Assembly: GCA_035495315.1 (NCBI GenBank)
Contig: DATJGF010000064.1
Span: forward strand, 1 to 59,392
Direction of reading: 5' to 3'
Length of the DNA stretch: 59,392 nt
Source: DATJGF01 sp035495315
Lineage (GTDB): Bacteria > Verrucomicrobiota > Verrucomicrobiia > Limisphaerales > UBA8199
Under the pieces are notes generated by a model. The model did not search any database. It was not told the origin of the DNA and saw only the letters and a program-made list of their open reading frames with translations. Each line of letters starts with the position of its first letter. Within the stretch, counting starts at the first letter, position 1. The translations under genes were made by a program, and so were the position numbers. Positions 1 through 8,616 of the stretch are shown piece after piece.

Positions 1-8
1 CAGAAAGA

Positions 9-2810
9 TTAGCGGCGCTGCAAACGGGATTTTCCAGCAGTGACTTTCTTTACGGAGCCGTTTCTGCGCGCTTTGCCATTGAGGGTTTTGGCAGCAGCTT
101 CGCCCTCAAGCGCAGCTTGGGCCGCTGCAAGGCGAGCGACCGGAACGCGGAAGGGTGAACAACTGACGTAAGTCAGTCCGAGTCGGTGACAGAATTTGAC
201 GCTATCCGGATCGCCGCCATGCTCGCCGCAGATGCCGAGTTTGATGTCCGGACGGGTGCTGCGACCCTTTTCAACGGCGATCGACATGAGTTGACCGACT
301 CCGGTTTGATCGATCGAAGCGAAGGGATTCTTCTTGATGATTTCCAACTCCTGATAGGGAGGCAGGAAAGAGCCCGAATCGTCGCGGCTCATCCCAAGGC
401 ACGTCTGTGTCAGGTCATTGGTGCCGAAACTGAAGAATTGTGCGGTACCGGCAATTTCATTGGCCGTGAGGGCTCCGCGCGGAACTTCAATCATGGTGCC
501 GACGAGGTAGTTCAGTTTAACACCCTTCTCGGCCATGACCTCCTTAGCGACGCGATGTACCAACTCGACCTGAAGATCGAGTTCCCGTTTAAAGCCGACC
601 AGAGGGATCATGATCTCGGGTTTCACTTTGATCCTTTCCTTCTGCACCTCGGCAGCGGCTTCGAAAACCGCGCGGGCTTGCATCTCAGAAATCTCGGGAT
701 AGACCAGGCCTAAGCGGCAGCCCCGGAATCCGAGCATGGGGTTGAATTCGTGCAACTCTTTTACCCGCTGCGCGATTTTTTCAACCTTGATACCCATCTT
801 CTCCGCCAAGAGATTCTGCGCAGCGTGATCGTGCGGCAGGAACTCGTGCAGTGGCGGGTCCAGGAAACGAATCGTCGCCGGCAGACCCTTCAATTCACGG
901 AAAATGCCTGCGAAGTCGCCTTTCTGGTACGGCAACAGTTTGGCCAGCGCCCTTTTCCGATCGTCTTTGCTCTCCGCCAGAATCATTTCGCGCATTGCAT
1001 CGATGCGGTCTCCTTCGAAGAACATATGCTCGGTGCGACACAAGCCGATGCCGGAAGCACCGAACGCGACCGCATTGGCAGTCTGCTCGGGATTATCGGC
1101 ATTGGTCCGGACTTGCAAGCGTGTCACTTTGCCGCACCAGTCCATCAGCTTCTTGAACATCTGGAACGTGGGGCTTTCACTTCCATCGAGCGACTTTTCA
1201 ACCAGCACCTGGACCACTTCGGAGGCAGCAGTCGGCAACTGGCCAGGATAAACTTCTCCGGCTGTTCCGTTGATGGAGATATAATCCCCCTCTCTGTAAA
1301 CGGCGCCATCCACGGTCACCGTCTTTGCAGTGTAATCGATCTGGAGGGCGTTTGCGCCGCAGACGCACACCTTGCCCATTTGCCGGGCAACCAGGGCTGC
1401 GTGCGAACTGACACCACCTTTGGCAGTCAAGATCCCCTCGGCGGCGATCATGCCGCGCAGGTCCTCGGGCGAGGTCTCGTTGCGGACCAGCAAGACCTTC
1501 TCGCCTTTGTGAGCGGCTTCAACCGCTCGTTCCGCATTGAGATACATTTTGCCAGAGGCGGCGCCAGGGCCGGCAGGCAATCCTTTCGCAATACATTTGG
1601 CGTTCTTGACGGCCTTACGGTCGAAAATCGGCGCCAGCACCTGGTCCAGCTGATCCGCCGGAACACGGCGAATAGCCGTCTTCCAATCAATCAACTTTTC
1701 CTTCTCCATCTCGATGGCGAATCGGACTGCTGCCAGGCCGGTGCGCTTGCCGTTACGAGTCTGGAGCATGAATACTTTGCCCTCCTGAATCGTAAACTCG
1801 AAGTCCTGCACATCTTTGAAATGGGACTCCAGAATCTTTCGAATATTCTCCAACTCAATGAACGCTTCGGGAAGATGGTTCTTAAGCTGGGCAACCGGCT
1901 CGGGAGTCCGAATGCCGGCGACTACGTCTTCGCCTTGTGCGTTGATGAGGAATTCGCCGTAGAAGACTTTTTCGCCGGTGGCGGGGTCGCGCGTGAAGGC
2001 GACGCCTGAACCTGAAGCATCGCCGGTGTTGCCGTAGACCATTGCCTGGACGTTAACCGCCGTCCCCCATTCGGAAGGAATGTTGTATTTGCGGCGGTAT
2101 ACGATGGCGCGGTCATTCATCCAGGAGCCAAACACTGCTCCGGTAGCTCCCCATAGTTGCTTCCAGGGATCCTGAGGAAACTCATCGCCGGTGCGCTCTT
2201 TGATCAGCGCTTTGAACCGTGTCACGAGCTCCTTGAGGTCACCGACAGTGAGTTTCGGATCTTCGATATCCTGGTGATAACGCTCATGTTTCAGCCCATG
2301 AATCACCACTTCAAACGGTTCATGATCTTCGCCGGCGCGCTTCTGCACACCCATGACGACGTCGCCGTACATCTGGATGAAGCGGCGATAGCAATCCCAG
2401 GCAAACCGTTCATTGCCGGTGGCTTTCACCAGGGCCAGAACCGTCACGTCGTTTAAGCCCAAATTCAGAATTGTGTCCATCATGCCCGGCATCGAGTCGC
2501 GCGCCCCGGAACGCACCGAGACCAGCAACGGCATCGCGTTCTGATCCCCAAATTTCGTCCCCATGATATTCTCGATAAAGGCGACGCCGCTTTTGGCCTG
2601 GGCTTGCAACTCCTTCGGGTAACTGCGCCGGTTGGCGTAGTAATAAGTGCAGACTTCGGTGGTGATGGTGAAACCGGGAGGCACTGGCAGGCCAATCCGG
2701 CTCATTTCGGCCAGGTTAGCGCCTTTGCCGCCGAGCAACGGCTTCATCGTGCCGTCGCCATCGGCCTTCTTATTCCCGAACAGGTAGACGTATTTTGCTG
2801 CTTTTGCCAT
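9..2810 (-). CDS. ppdK: pyruvate, phosphate dikinase
   Basis: This enzyme interconverts pyruvate, ATP and phosphate with PEP, AMP and pyrophosphate in the cytoplasm, linking pyruvate to gluconeogenesis or to PPi-based glycolysis. The 933-residue protein is colinear with the family. An N-terminal nucleotide-binding domain begins with GGKGANLAEM near residue 27. The swivelling phosphohistidine domain carries GGVSSHAAL, with catalytic His at about 470 and Ser where many homologues have Thr. The C-terminal PEP/pyruvate barrel ends with the CGEHGGDP active-site Cys near 861. A lysine/arginine-rich tail of about 30 residues follows the last conserved block and is unusual. The ATG at 2810 is chosen because the family N-terminus (KYVYLFGNKKADG) begins directly after it; no Shine-Dalgarno site is visible. 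It is transcribed alone, away from the MITE-like element. Confidence 0.97.
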   Translation of the reverse strand: MAKAAKYVYLFGNKKADGDGTMKPLLGGKGANLAEMSRIGLPVPPGFTITTEVCTYYYANRRSYPKELQAQAKSGVAFIENIMGTKFGDQNAMPLLVSVRSGARDSMPGMMDTILNLGLNDVTVLALVKATGNERFAWDCYRRFIQMYGDVVMGVQKRAGEDHEPFEVVIHGLKHERYHQDIEDPKLTVGDLKELVTRFKALIKERTGDEFPQDPWKQLWGATGAVFGSWMNDRAIVYRRKYNIPSEWGTAVNVQAMVYGNTGDASGSGVAFTRDPATGEKVFYGEFLINAQGEDVVAGIRTPEPVAQLKNHLPEAFIELENIRKILESHFKDVQDFEFTIQEGKVFMLQTRNGKRTGLAAVRFAIEMEKEKLIDWKTAIRRVPADQLDQVLAPIFDRKAVKNAKCIAKGLPAGPGAASGKMYLNAERAVEAAHKGEKVLLVRNETSPEDLRGMIAAEGILTAKGGVSSHAALVARQMGKVCVCGANALQIDYTAKTVTVDGAVYREGDYISINGTAGEVYPGQLPTAASEVVQVLVEKSLDGSESPTFQMFKKLMDWCGKVTRLQVRTNADNPEQTANAVAFGASGIGLCRTEHMFFEGDRIDAMREMILAESKDDRKRALAKLLPYQKGDFAGIFRELKGLPATIRFLDPPLHEFLPHDHAAQNLLAEKMGIKVEKIAQRVKELHEFNPMLGFRGCRLGLVYPEISEMQARAVFEAAAEVQKERIKVKPEIMIPLVGFKRELDLQVELVHRVAKEVMAEKGVKLNYLVGTMIEVPRGALTANEIAGTAQFFSFGTNDLTQTCLGMSRDDSGSFLPPYQELEIIKKNPFASIDQTGVGQLMSIAVEKGRSTRPDIKLGICGEHGGDPDSVKFCHRLGLTYVSCSPFRVPVARLAAAQAALEGEAAAKTLNGKARRNGSVKKVTAGKSRLQRR

Positions 2811-2874
2811 AAAACAATTTCAAAGTTTCAAGTTACTCAGGTTTCGCCGGTAAATTCCCAGAAACGGTGCGCGC

Positions 2875-2902
2875 ACTGTAACAAAGGCAACTGCAGTGTC
2901 AA
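2875..2902 (-). promoter_or_regulatory. putative sigma70-type promoter of ppdK
   Basis: On the minus strand TTGACA (2897-2902) is followed after 16 bp by TACAGT (2875-2880). The -35 is perfect and the -10 matches four of six positions. It would give a leader of about 58 nt before the ppdK ATG. The call is by consensus only. Confidence 0.45.
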
Positions 2903-3053
2903 CGGACGAGTAATCCCGCAGGGATCAGGCTGGATCGAGAACGGTCAGGAAACCCGCTAAAATCAGGGATTTTCAGACCACTAGTCAGGCGGCTGTGCAA
3001 CAAAAGCTAAAACTTGCGCAAAAAATGTTACCCCGGAGGAGGCGAACTCTCGT

Positions 3054-3206
3054 TGTAGGAGACGACGTAAGGAGACGCTTTTTAGGTGACCTTCTATAGA
3101 GCCAGTCCCCTAACCAGAAGCCCACCAAACACTCCTCAAGGAAAGCCAAAACCTTATTTCCTCCAGACGGGTGTGAAATGATCAGAGTCTCACGTCGTCT
3201 CCTACA
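3054..3206. mobile_element. MITE-like element with about 22-bp terminal inverted repeats
   Basis: The left end (3054-3076) begins TGTAGGAGACGACGT. The right end (3185-3206) carries the same core in inverted orientation. They enclose about 108 bp with no ORF, giving a 153-bp unit in the 371-bp gap after ppdK. The right copy lacks three bases (GGA) present in the other copies. No clear target-site duplication is visible. Single copies of the same core occur at 6076-6100 and 12588-12612, so it is a dispersed family. The right terminus encodes the C-terminus and stop of the neighbouring minus-strand gene. It could be a non-autonomous transposable element or two independent insertions of a short repeat. 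Confidence 0.5.
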
Positions 3207-3733
3207 AGATAAGCGAGCAACACCTCGAATTCGATACGCTGAATCTCACGCAAGAGATTCTGATCCGCTTTTGGTACCGCACCGCCAGCGGCTTGCTCGC
3301 AGGCGTCAATAAAGGCGAAGGGATCCCAATCGCCTTTGGGCAGGAGACGCGATCGCAATGAATTATTTGGAATTTTGGCGAGCAATTCAGCCGTTCGTCG
3401 TGCCAATTCAGGAAAGGCCTGATGTCGCCCAACGCGGCGGAACCAGTAGGCGGCATTCCCATAATCCGGCTCTCGGCGATGCATGATGCCATGAACGTAA
3501 GCACCATCAGCGTTTTCGATACTCTGAGCCAATGTGTGCGCGGGATCCAGATGATCATGCCATAGCAGGACCAGCGCGCGGACGAGTTGGCGATTGGTAG
3601 GGGACATTTGGCTCTCTTCCGATGCCTCTCGCAGGCTGTCCTCCAACTGTTTCTCTGGTAACACACCCGCACGAGGACCCGGTCCAAGATCGGCCAACTC
3701 GGCGGTCTCGAGGAGTTTTGCCAAATTGGGCAT
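3182..3733 (-). CDS. conserved hypothetical protein
   Basis: A soluble protein of about 183 residues with no signal peptide or membrane segment. No named domain is recognised. It contains a distinctive core, LLWHDHLDPAHTLAQ, then HGIMHRREPDYGNAAYWFRR and a C-terminal WDPFAFIDACEQA motif rich in His, Asp and Trp. This looks like a conserved family of unknown function. The ATG at 3733 is preferred over the upstream in-frame start at 3805, because MPNLAKLL begins the globular part and the upstream 24 residues are low-quality. The last residues (LVGDDVRL) and the stop come from the inverted-repeat end of the adjacent MITE-like element, so the native C-terminus may have been replaced. It diverges from batD across a long inverted repeat. 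Confidence 0.75.
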   Translation of the reverse strand: MPNLAKLLETAELADLGPGPRAGVLPEKQLEDSLREASEESQMSPTNRQLVRALVLLWHDHLDPAHTLAQSIENADGAYVHGIMHRREPDYGNAAYWFRRVGRHQAFPELARRTAELLAKIPNNSLRSRLLPKGDWDPFAFIDACEQAAGGAVPKADQNLLREIQRIEFEVLLAYLVGDDVRL

Positions 3734-3813
3734 GGGACAAAGTGACACATGCGAATGGCTGTTTCCACGAACAAAATTGCTGTCTACTTTGTCAGATAAC
3801 ATCATGAATTTCG

Positions 3814-3882
3814 CGGAACGCCTGATTTATGCGGCAGGACCCGAGCAAACCGAGTCTTCTGCCGTATAAATCCGGCGTTCCG
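3814..3882. repeat. long near-perfect inverted repeat (hairpin)
   Basis: Arms 3814-3837 and 3859-3882 are reverse complements over 24 positions with two mismatches, separated by 21 nt. The inner arm pair is GATTTATGCGGCAG with CTGCCGTATAAATC. It lies between the divergent starts of the hypothetical gene (3733) and batD (3969). No T-run follows on either strand, so a terminator is unlikely. It may be a palindromic mobile repeat or a regulatory structure. Confidence 0.75.
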
Positions 3883-3968
3883 GGGACTGTTCAAAAGATG
3901 CGCCTTCGAATGGGCAGCGTATGCGGGCTTGCTCCATGGGCGAAGGGTGGCAAAATGAGAAAATATCG

Positions 3969-5786
3969 ATGTACCAGGTGATATCCTGTACTGAGCAGTT
4001 AACGCGAAGGTCAAAGTTATGCCGACTTTGGCTGGCGGCGCTCGTTTTGCTTACCCTGGCTCCGCTCTCCAGAGCCCAAGCGGCAACCTTCACCGCCTCG
4101 CTCGACCGTGACACGATCACCTTGGGCGAGAGCGCTACATTGTCGTTGAGTTTCGAAGGCGGCACGCCAAAAAACGTTCCCTCACCGGCTGAAGTGCCCA
4201 ACCTGCAGATCAGCTACAGTGGGACTGCTCAATCGATTACGACTGTCAACGGACAGTTCAGCGCGACTGTTTCCTACAATTTCACGGTTACGCCACGCCA
4301 ACCTGGGGATTACACCATCCCGGCTTTGTCGGCCGAGGTTGGCACAGAAAAGCTGACTTCTTCGCCGCTAACGCTCAAGGCGCTTAAACCCAGCGCGCCG
4401 ACACCGGATGCGGTCAATTCCGGTTCCCAAATCGTCTTTCTCAAGCTGGTGCTGCCGAGGAAGGAACTGTTCGTTGGCGAAACCGTTGCCGGCCAACTCC
4501 AAATTTACGTGCAGAACCGGATTGGGCTAAGTGGTCTTCAACTCACGGGCTTTCCATCTGAGGGATTTAACGTCGGCAAGATGATCGAAGGCCAAAGGCA
4601 CCAAACGCAAGTGGGAAACTCCGTGTATACGGTCATCCCGGTTAGTTTTACCTTGAAGCCAGTCAAAGCGGGTGCCCTGACTTTGGGTCCCGTTACAGCG
4701 AATGCGACAGTTGAAGTGCCTTCGCCAAATCGCCGGCGCGATATGTTTGATCCGTTCGGCGTATTCGGCGGCAATGAACAAAAGCAAATGGCGCTGGCGA
4801 CCGACCCCGTGGCAGTGCAGTGTCTGCAATTACCTCGCGAAACTGCCCCGGCCAACTTCAATGGCGCGGTCGGCAATTACACAATGACGATGACCGCGGG
4901 TCCGACGAATGTGGCCACTGGCGATCCAATCACCGTCAAAATCCAAATTGCCGGGCGCGGTTCTCTGGATTCGCTCACCTTGCCGGAGCAACCCGCGTGG
5001 CATGACTTCAAGACTTATCCCCCGACAACCAAAGTTGAGACCGTCGATGCGCTCGGCCTTCAAGGGACGAAGACTTTCGAGCAGATCGTGACGCCACAGA
5101 GCGCCGATGTTAAAGCCCTTCCGGCAGTCTCGTTTAGCTTTTTTGACCCGGAACAAAAAGTATACCGGACCCTGAATCAACCGGCCGTGGCGCTGGTCGT
5201 GCGGCCTGGTGGGGCGATCCCTGCACCCACAGTTCTTAACGCGGGCAGCCGGCAGGATAATCCGGCCCCGACTCTCGATATTGTTCCGATCAAGCAGCGT
5301 TTGGGGACTTTGGCACAAATCGGCCCGCCATTAATCGAACAACCTTGGTTTCTTGGACTGCAGGCCGTGCCGGTGGCCGCATTTTTGGCCGTCGTAGTAT
5401 GGCGACGGCGCGCGGAAAATCTGGCCAATAATCCGCGATTGCGACGCCAACGCCAGGTGGCGCAAGTCATTCGGGCGGGCTTGGAGGACTTGAGAAAATT
5501 CGCCGCAGCCAACGACTCGGATCAGTTCTTCGCAACAGTTTTTCGCCTGCTACAGGAACAATTGGGTGAACGGCTTGATTTGCCTGCCAGTGCCATTACC
5601 GAGTCGGTCATCGATGACTATTTGCGGCCCCGAAAAGTTCCCGAAAACCTGGTAGCGTCGGTCCAGGAATTATTCCAGGCATGCAATCTGGCCCGCTATG
5701 CTCCGGTTAGAACGAGCCAGGAACTCGCCGCGGTCATAACGAACCTCCAAACGGTGTTACATCAACTGGAGGCACTCAAGCTATGA
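3969..5786 (+). CDS. batD: BatD-family envelope protein
   Basis: BatD proteins belong to the Bat (Bacteroides aerotolerance) group, normally found with a MoxR ATPase and vWA proteins BatA/BatB; the molecular role is unclear. The 605-residue product has an N-terminal signal peptide (LWLAALVLLTLAPLSRAQA), then beta-sandwich repeats starting TFTASLDRDTITLGESATLSLSF, which is the classic BatD opening. One membrane helix lies near residues 459-476 (VPVAAFLAVVVW), followed by a cytoplasmic helical tail. The ATG at 3969 is chosen so that the signal peptide is close to the N-terminus; an in-frame ATG at 3936 would add a non-signal extension. batE follows after about 100-300 bp of repeat-containing sequence. 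No moxR, batA, batB or batC lies in the window. Confidence 0.88.
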   Translation: MYQVISCTEQLTRRSKLCRLWLAALVLLTLAPLSRAQAATFTASLDRDTITLGESATLSLSFEGGTPKNVPSPAEVPNLQISYSGTAQSITTVNGQFSATVSYNFTVTPRQPGDYTIPALSAEVGTEKLTSSPLTLKALKPSAPTPDAVNSGSQIVFLKLVLPRKELFVGETVAGQLQIYVQNRIGLSGLQLTGFPSEGFNVGKMIEGQRHQTQVGNSVYTVIPVSFTLKPVKAGALTLGPVTANATVEVPSPNRRRDMFDPFGVFGGNEQKQMALATDPVAVQCLQLPRETAPANFNGAVGNYTMTMTAGPTNVATGDPITVKIQIAGRGSLDSLTLPEQPAWHDFKTYPPTTKVETVDALGLQGTKTFEQIVTPQSADVKALPAVSFSFFDPEQKVYRTLNQPAVALVVRPGGAIPAPTVLNAGSRQDNPAPTLDIVPIKQRLGTLAQIGPPLIEQPWFLGLQAVPVAAFLAVVVWRRRAENLANNPRLRRQRQVAQVIRAGLEDLRKFAAANDSDQFFATVFRLLQEQLGERLDLPASAITESVIDDYLRPRKVPENLVASVQELFQACNLARYAPVRTSQELAAVITNLQTVLHQLEALKL

Positions 5787-5882
5787 AGCGCTCCAGGGAT
5801 ACAGTCTGCAACGAACCGAAGTGGCGGCGGAATTGGAGGCCTGCCCTCTCCGGCCCTTCAAAGAAACTCGTTGGGCAAGTTC

Positions 5883-6839
5883 ATGATCCCTAGCAACCCA
5901 AGGTTCCCTCACCCCGTCCCTCTCCCCTCAGAAAGGGAGAGAGAGACCATCGCGCACGGAGTTTCTTTCATAACCAGTGTGCGCCAGCGGATATCTGGCT
6001 CTCCTCCAGCAAAGGAGAAAGAGAAAAACCCATCCTCGAGTTTGTGGGGTTCATTCTCCTCGAGTGCCGGATTGGGAGTCTCCTTACGTCGTCTCCTACA
6101 ATGGAAGGTTTTGGGGTTATTGCTGTTGGTTTCATGTTTACGGGTGACCGGAGCAGACTTGTATGTAGAGGCATTTGACGCGGCGAACAAACTGTATGCG
6201 CAAGGGAAGTTTACCGAGTCCGCAACTGCGTACGAGAAACTTCTGAAATCCGGACGCAGATCACCGGCTGTTTATTTCAATCTTGGAAATGCCCTCTTTA
6301 AAGCCGGACAGATCGGTCGCGCTATTGCTGCATACGCGGAGGTTGAAAGGATGACGCCGCGCGACCCGGACGTCAGGGCCAATCTCCAATTTGCTCGAAA
6401 TCAGGTCCAAGGTCCGACTTTGACCATCCCGGCGTGGGAGCGTTGGCTAAAGCGACTTAGTTTAAACGAATGGACTTTCCTTGCAGTGGCTACCGTTTGG
6501 CTTTGGTTCGCATTGCTCATAACGCTGCAATGGCGTCCCGACCTAAAGCGGTTTTTACGCAGTTACATCTTCGCGTTCGGGGTCGCGGTGGCGATGCTTT
6601 GCGGCTGTTTGTTCCTCGCTGTGCGCACAGATAACTTCGCCAAGACTGCGATCCTGATTGCTCCCGAAGCCACGATACGTCAGGGACCGCTGGACGAGTC
6701 CCCCAGTGTGTTCGTCGCGCATGATGGAGCTGAGTTTCGCATCCTGGATCACAAAGATGACTGGTTGCAGGTCTCGAGTGACCCGCGTCGGGTCGGATGG
6801 GTTCGGCGCGACCAGGTGATCGTTGCGCCACAGAGCTAA
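5883..6839 (+). CDS. batE: BatE-like TPR and SH3 membrane protein
   Basis: BatE-type protein: TPR repeats at about residues 95-165 (VEAFDAANKLYAQGKFTES and YFNLGNALFKAGQIGRAIAAY), two membrane helices near 197-215 and 228-248, and a C-terminal SH3-like domain (IRQGPLDESPSVFVAHDGAE to VGWVRRDQVIV). It probably works with BatD in the envelope. The start is doubtful. From the only in-frame ATG upstream (5883) the first 75 residues are read through a Pro/Ser-rich hairpin repeat (5920-5941) and through the dispersed repeat at 6076-6100. The recognisable protein begins with the hydrophobic segment WKVLGLLLLVSCLRVTGA at about 6102. The native start may have been displaced by repeat insertion, or a non-ATG start is used. 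Confidence 0.8.
   Translation: MIPSNPRFPHPVPLPSERERETIAHGVSFITSVRQRISGSPPAKEKEKNPSSSLWGSFSSSAGLGVSLRRLLQWKVLGLLLLVSCLRVTGADLYVEAFDAANKLYAQGKFTESATAYEKLLKSGRRSPAVYFNLGNALFKAGQIGRAIAAYAEVERMTPRDPDVRANLQFARNQVQGPTLTIPAWERWLKRLSLNEWTFLAVATVWLWFALLITLQWRPDLKRFLRSYIFAFGVAVAMLCGCLFLAVRTDNFAKTAILIAPEATIRQGPLDESPSVFVAHDGAEFRILDHKDDWLQVSSDPRRVGWVRRDQVIVAPQS
5920..5941. repeat. pyrimidine-rich hairpin repeat
   Basis: CTCTCCC (5920-5926) pairs perfectly with GGGAGAG (5935-5941) over an 8-nt loop, inside a CCCTCACCCC-type tract from 5905. The composition matches an intergenic repeat rather than coding sequence, although the batE reading frame runs through it. A degenerate relative lies at about 10160-10212. 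Confidence 0.5.
6076..6100 (-). repeat. dispersed repeat, solitary copy C
   Basis: This is a 25-bp copy of the repeat that ends the MITE-like element at 3054-3206, in reverse orientation on the plus strand (GAGTCTCCTTACGTC followed by GTCTCCTACA). It sits between batD and the recognisable start of batE, in the open frame of batE. Internally it is an imperfect direct repeat of GTCTCCT. Confidence 0.7.
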
Positions 6840-6967
6840 AGGCCAACCGGGTCCTGTGAAACACGCCCGACATCACAGGCTGCAGTTTGGTTCTTCTCGA
6901 CTTTCTCCGAAGCATAGCCATTTCGAGGAGGAGAACGAGGACGAGGACGATTGAGGCGACTGGCGAT

Positions 6968-7795
6968 TCAGAGCAGGGCCTTCAGGTGCTTAATCGATCT
7001 TTCCGCCTGTTCGATTGTGCCACATTCGACGGACAAGACAATATCGCGACGACAGTCTTTGCGGATGATGTCGATTACTCGCTTCCAATTGATCACGCCG
7101 TCACCGCAGGCGCAGCCCACGGGGGTACCGGTAACCTTGCCGCGCTCGGCGCCTGACTGCTGCACCGAAATATCCTTGGCATGCAGGTGCACCAGGCGCT
7201 TTGCGACGCGTCGCAACCACCGATACGGATCATAGCCGCAGAGGAACGCATTGCCGGTATCGAAGTTTATCCCAAGGCTCGGACTGCGCACGAGCTGATA
7301 GATTTTGTCCAAGCCGTCAGGATGCTTGCTGTATTGCTGGTGACATTCCAAGCCGATGAGGATTCCGCGAGGCTCAGCAACTTTAGCTGCTTCCATCAGT
7401 GTGTAGCGCATCAGCATGAAGTCCTCATCCTCTGTGCTCCATCTGGGCTTCGGTCCTTCATCGGTATTGACGACGGGCGCCCCGCACTCAGCGGCGAACC
7501 GAATGGCTTGTTTGAGATACTCAGTGCCGATTTCGGGTTTGCACAAGGGCGTATGCGAACTAAGTCCGGATAGCTTCACGCCTGATTGTTTGCAAGCGCG
7601 CCGGATACGCAGCGGATCGTCGAGCATGGAGACGCTATGGAAATAACCGGCTTCGCTCAGCAACTCGCGCCCCCAATGCACCATCGGTTCGACATGTGTG
7701 TAGCCGAGGTCCGCCGCCTTTTGAACGCCCCACTCGAACGGCTTATCGCTGTGACGAACAAACTCGAGATTAATGCCAATCGCAATCTTTGCCAT
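6968..7795 (-). CDS. sugar phosphate isomerase/epimerase-family TIM barrel
   Basis: A cytoplasmic xylose-isomerase-like TIM-barrel protein of 275 residues with no signal peptide. The metal-site residues expected in the family are present: Glu in LIGLECHQQ, Asp in INFDTGN, His in LVHLHAKD and Glu in LSVECG. The substrate cannot be read from sequence; related proteins epimerise or isomerise ketoses, inositol derivatives or keto-glycosides. It is the last gene of a minus-strand group with a ThuA protein and a Gfo/Idh/MocA oxidoreductase, which favours a role after sugar oxidation. The ATG at 7795 opens directly on the first strand (KIAIGINLEFV). Confidence 0.88.
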   Translation of the reverse strand: MAKIAIGINLEFVRHSDKPFEWGVQKAADLGYTHVEPMVHWGRELLSEAGYFHSVSMLDDPLRIRRACKQSGVKLSGLSSHTPLCKPEIGTEYLKQAIRFAAECGAPVVNTDEGPKPRWSTEDEDFMLMRYTLMEAAKVAEPRGILIGLECHQQYSKHPDGLDKIYQLVRSPSLGINFDTGNAFLCGYDPYRWLRRVAKRLVHLHAKDISVQQSGAERGKVTGTPVGCACGDGVINWKRVIDIIRKDCRRDIVLSVECGTIEQAERSIKHLKALL

Positions 7796-7855
7796 ACGGA
7801 TTCAGTCAGGTTGAGAACGGATTAATTTCTAATGAAAGCCAATTCAAGCACCATG

Positions 7856-8605
7856 CTACTCTACACCCGCGGCCCAGAGGCAAGCACGTTGTAAGAGCGT
7901 TTGAAACGATGGCGGACTAAAGGCGCCAATATCATGGCCTAGCGTACAATGAAAAGTGCGGCCTTTGCCATAATTAGAAACGAAGGCCATAGGATAATAT
8001 TTTCCGTCGACTTTCGACTTTGACTGCGCCAGGACTGTGATCGGATGATCTCCAGTCAAGCAAGTATAAAGCTCATCCTGCGTATCAAAATCTGACAGGC
8101 CGCGGGTAATCGGGTGGTCTGTCCGGGTGACCTCGACCCGGAATGGGCCAAACGGATCGTGTTGCCTGACTTTGGACCCGGCCCATACGCGTCCGGCGAG
8201 GTTCGCAAATTCGGGCCATTCGTCATGCCAGGCGCCACAGGCGTAATGAAGCAGCACCAGGCCCTTGCCGTTGTCGACGAATTTCCTCAGGTTCTCACGC
8301 GCCTGGGCCCCTGGCCCCGGTTGCTCCCAATTTTGGAAATGCAAGACGATGGCGTCATATTTGTGAATGGCCTGCGAGTCCAGAACCCAGGGGTCTTCTA
8401 CGGTATACACGGCCAGTCTGGCGTCTTTTCTGAGCGCATCGGCCAGGACCGGCGCAGTCTGCCGCCAGAGGTGTCCGGGATAATCAATGCCCGTAACAAT
8501 CAGGACGCGGACGGGCGGATTCGTCGAACTGGAATTAACTGAGGGTTGAGCAAGGGCAGCCGAAACCAGCATACCGACTAAACCGGAAAAAAGAGCGAAC
8601 CTCAT
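7856..8605 (-). CDS. secreted ThuA-like domain protein
   Basis: ThuA-like proteins have a class I glutamine amidotransferase-like fold; ThuA of Rhizobiales acts with the oxidoreductase ThuB on trehalose. This 249-residue protein has a signal peptide (FALFSGLVGMLVSAALAQ), the opening strand VRVLIVTGIDYPGHLWRQ, the strand KGLVLLHYACGAWHDEW and the late motif RTFHCTLGHD typical of the family. The ATG at 8605 is preferred over a GTG at 8614 because AAGGTGAG lies just upstream at good spacing. It starts 11 nt after the stop of the Gfo/Idh/MocA gene, so the two are surely cotranscribed and may be translationally linked. Confidence 0.9.
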   Translation of the reverse strand: MRFALFSGLVGMLVSAALAQPSVNSSSTNPPVRVLIVTGIDYPGHLWRQTAPVLADALRKDARLAVYTVEDPWVLDSQAIHKYDAIVLHFQNWEQPGPGAQARENLRKFVDNGKGLVLLHYACGAWHDEWPEFANLAGRVWAGSKVRQHDPFGPFRVEVTRTDHPITRGLSDFDTQDELYTCLTGDHPITVLAQSKSKVDGKYYPMAFVSNYGKGRTFHCTLGHDIGAFSPPSFQTLLQRACLWAAGVE

Positions 8606-8616
8606 AAGGCTCACCT

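Noticed and set aside
750..2009. Long open frame of 419 codons on the plus strand opposite ppdK
   Set aside because: It is a shadow: ppdK is conserved throughout, and the plus-strand product has no recognisable motif.
3814..3882. Integron attC site as an explanation for the long palindrome
   Set aside because: No integrase or cassette structure is present and the core sites were not recognised.
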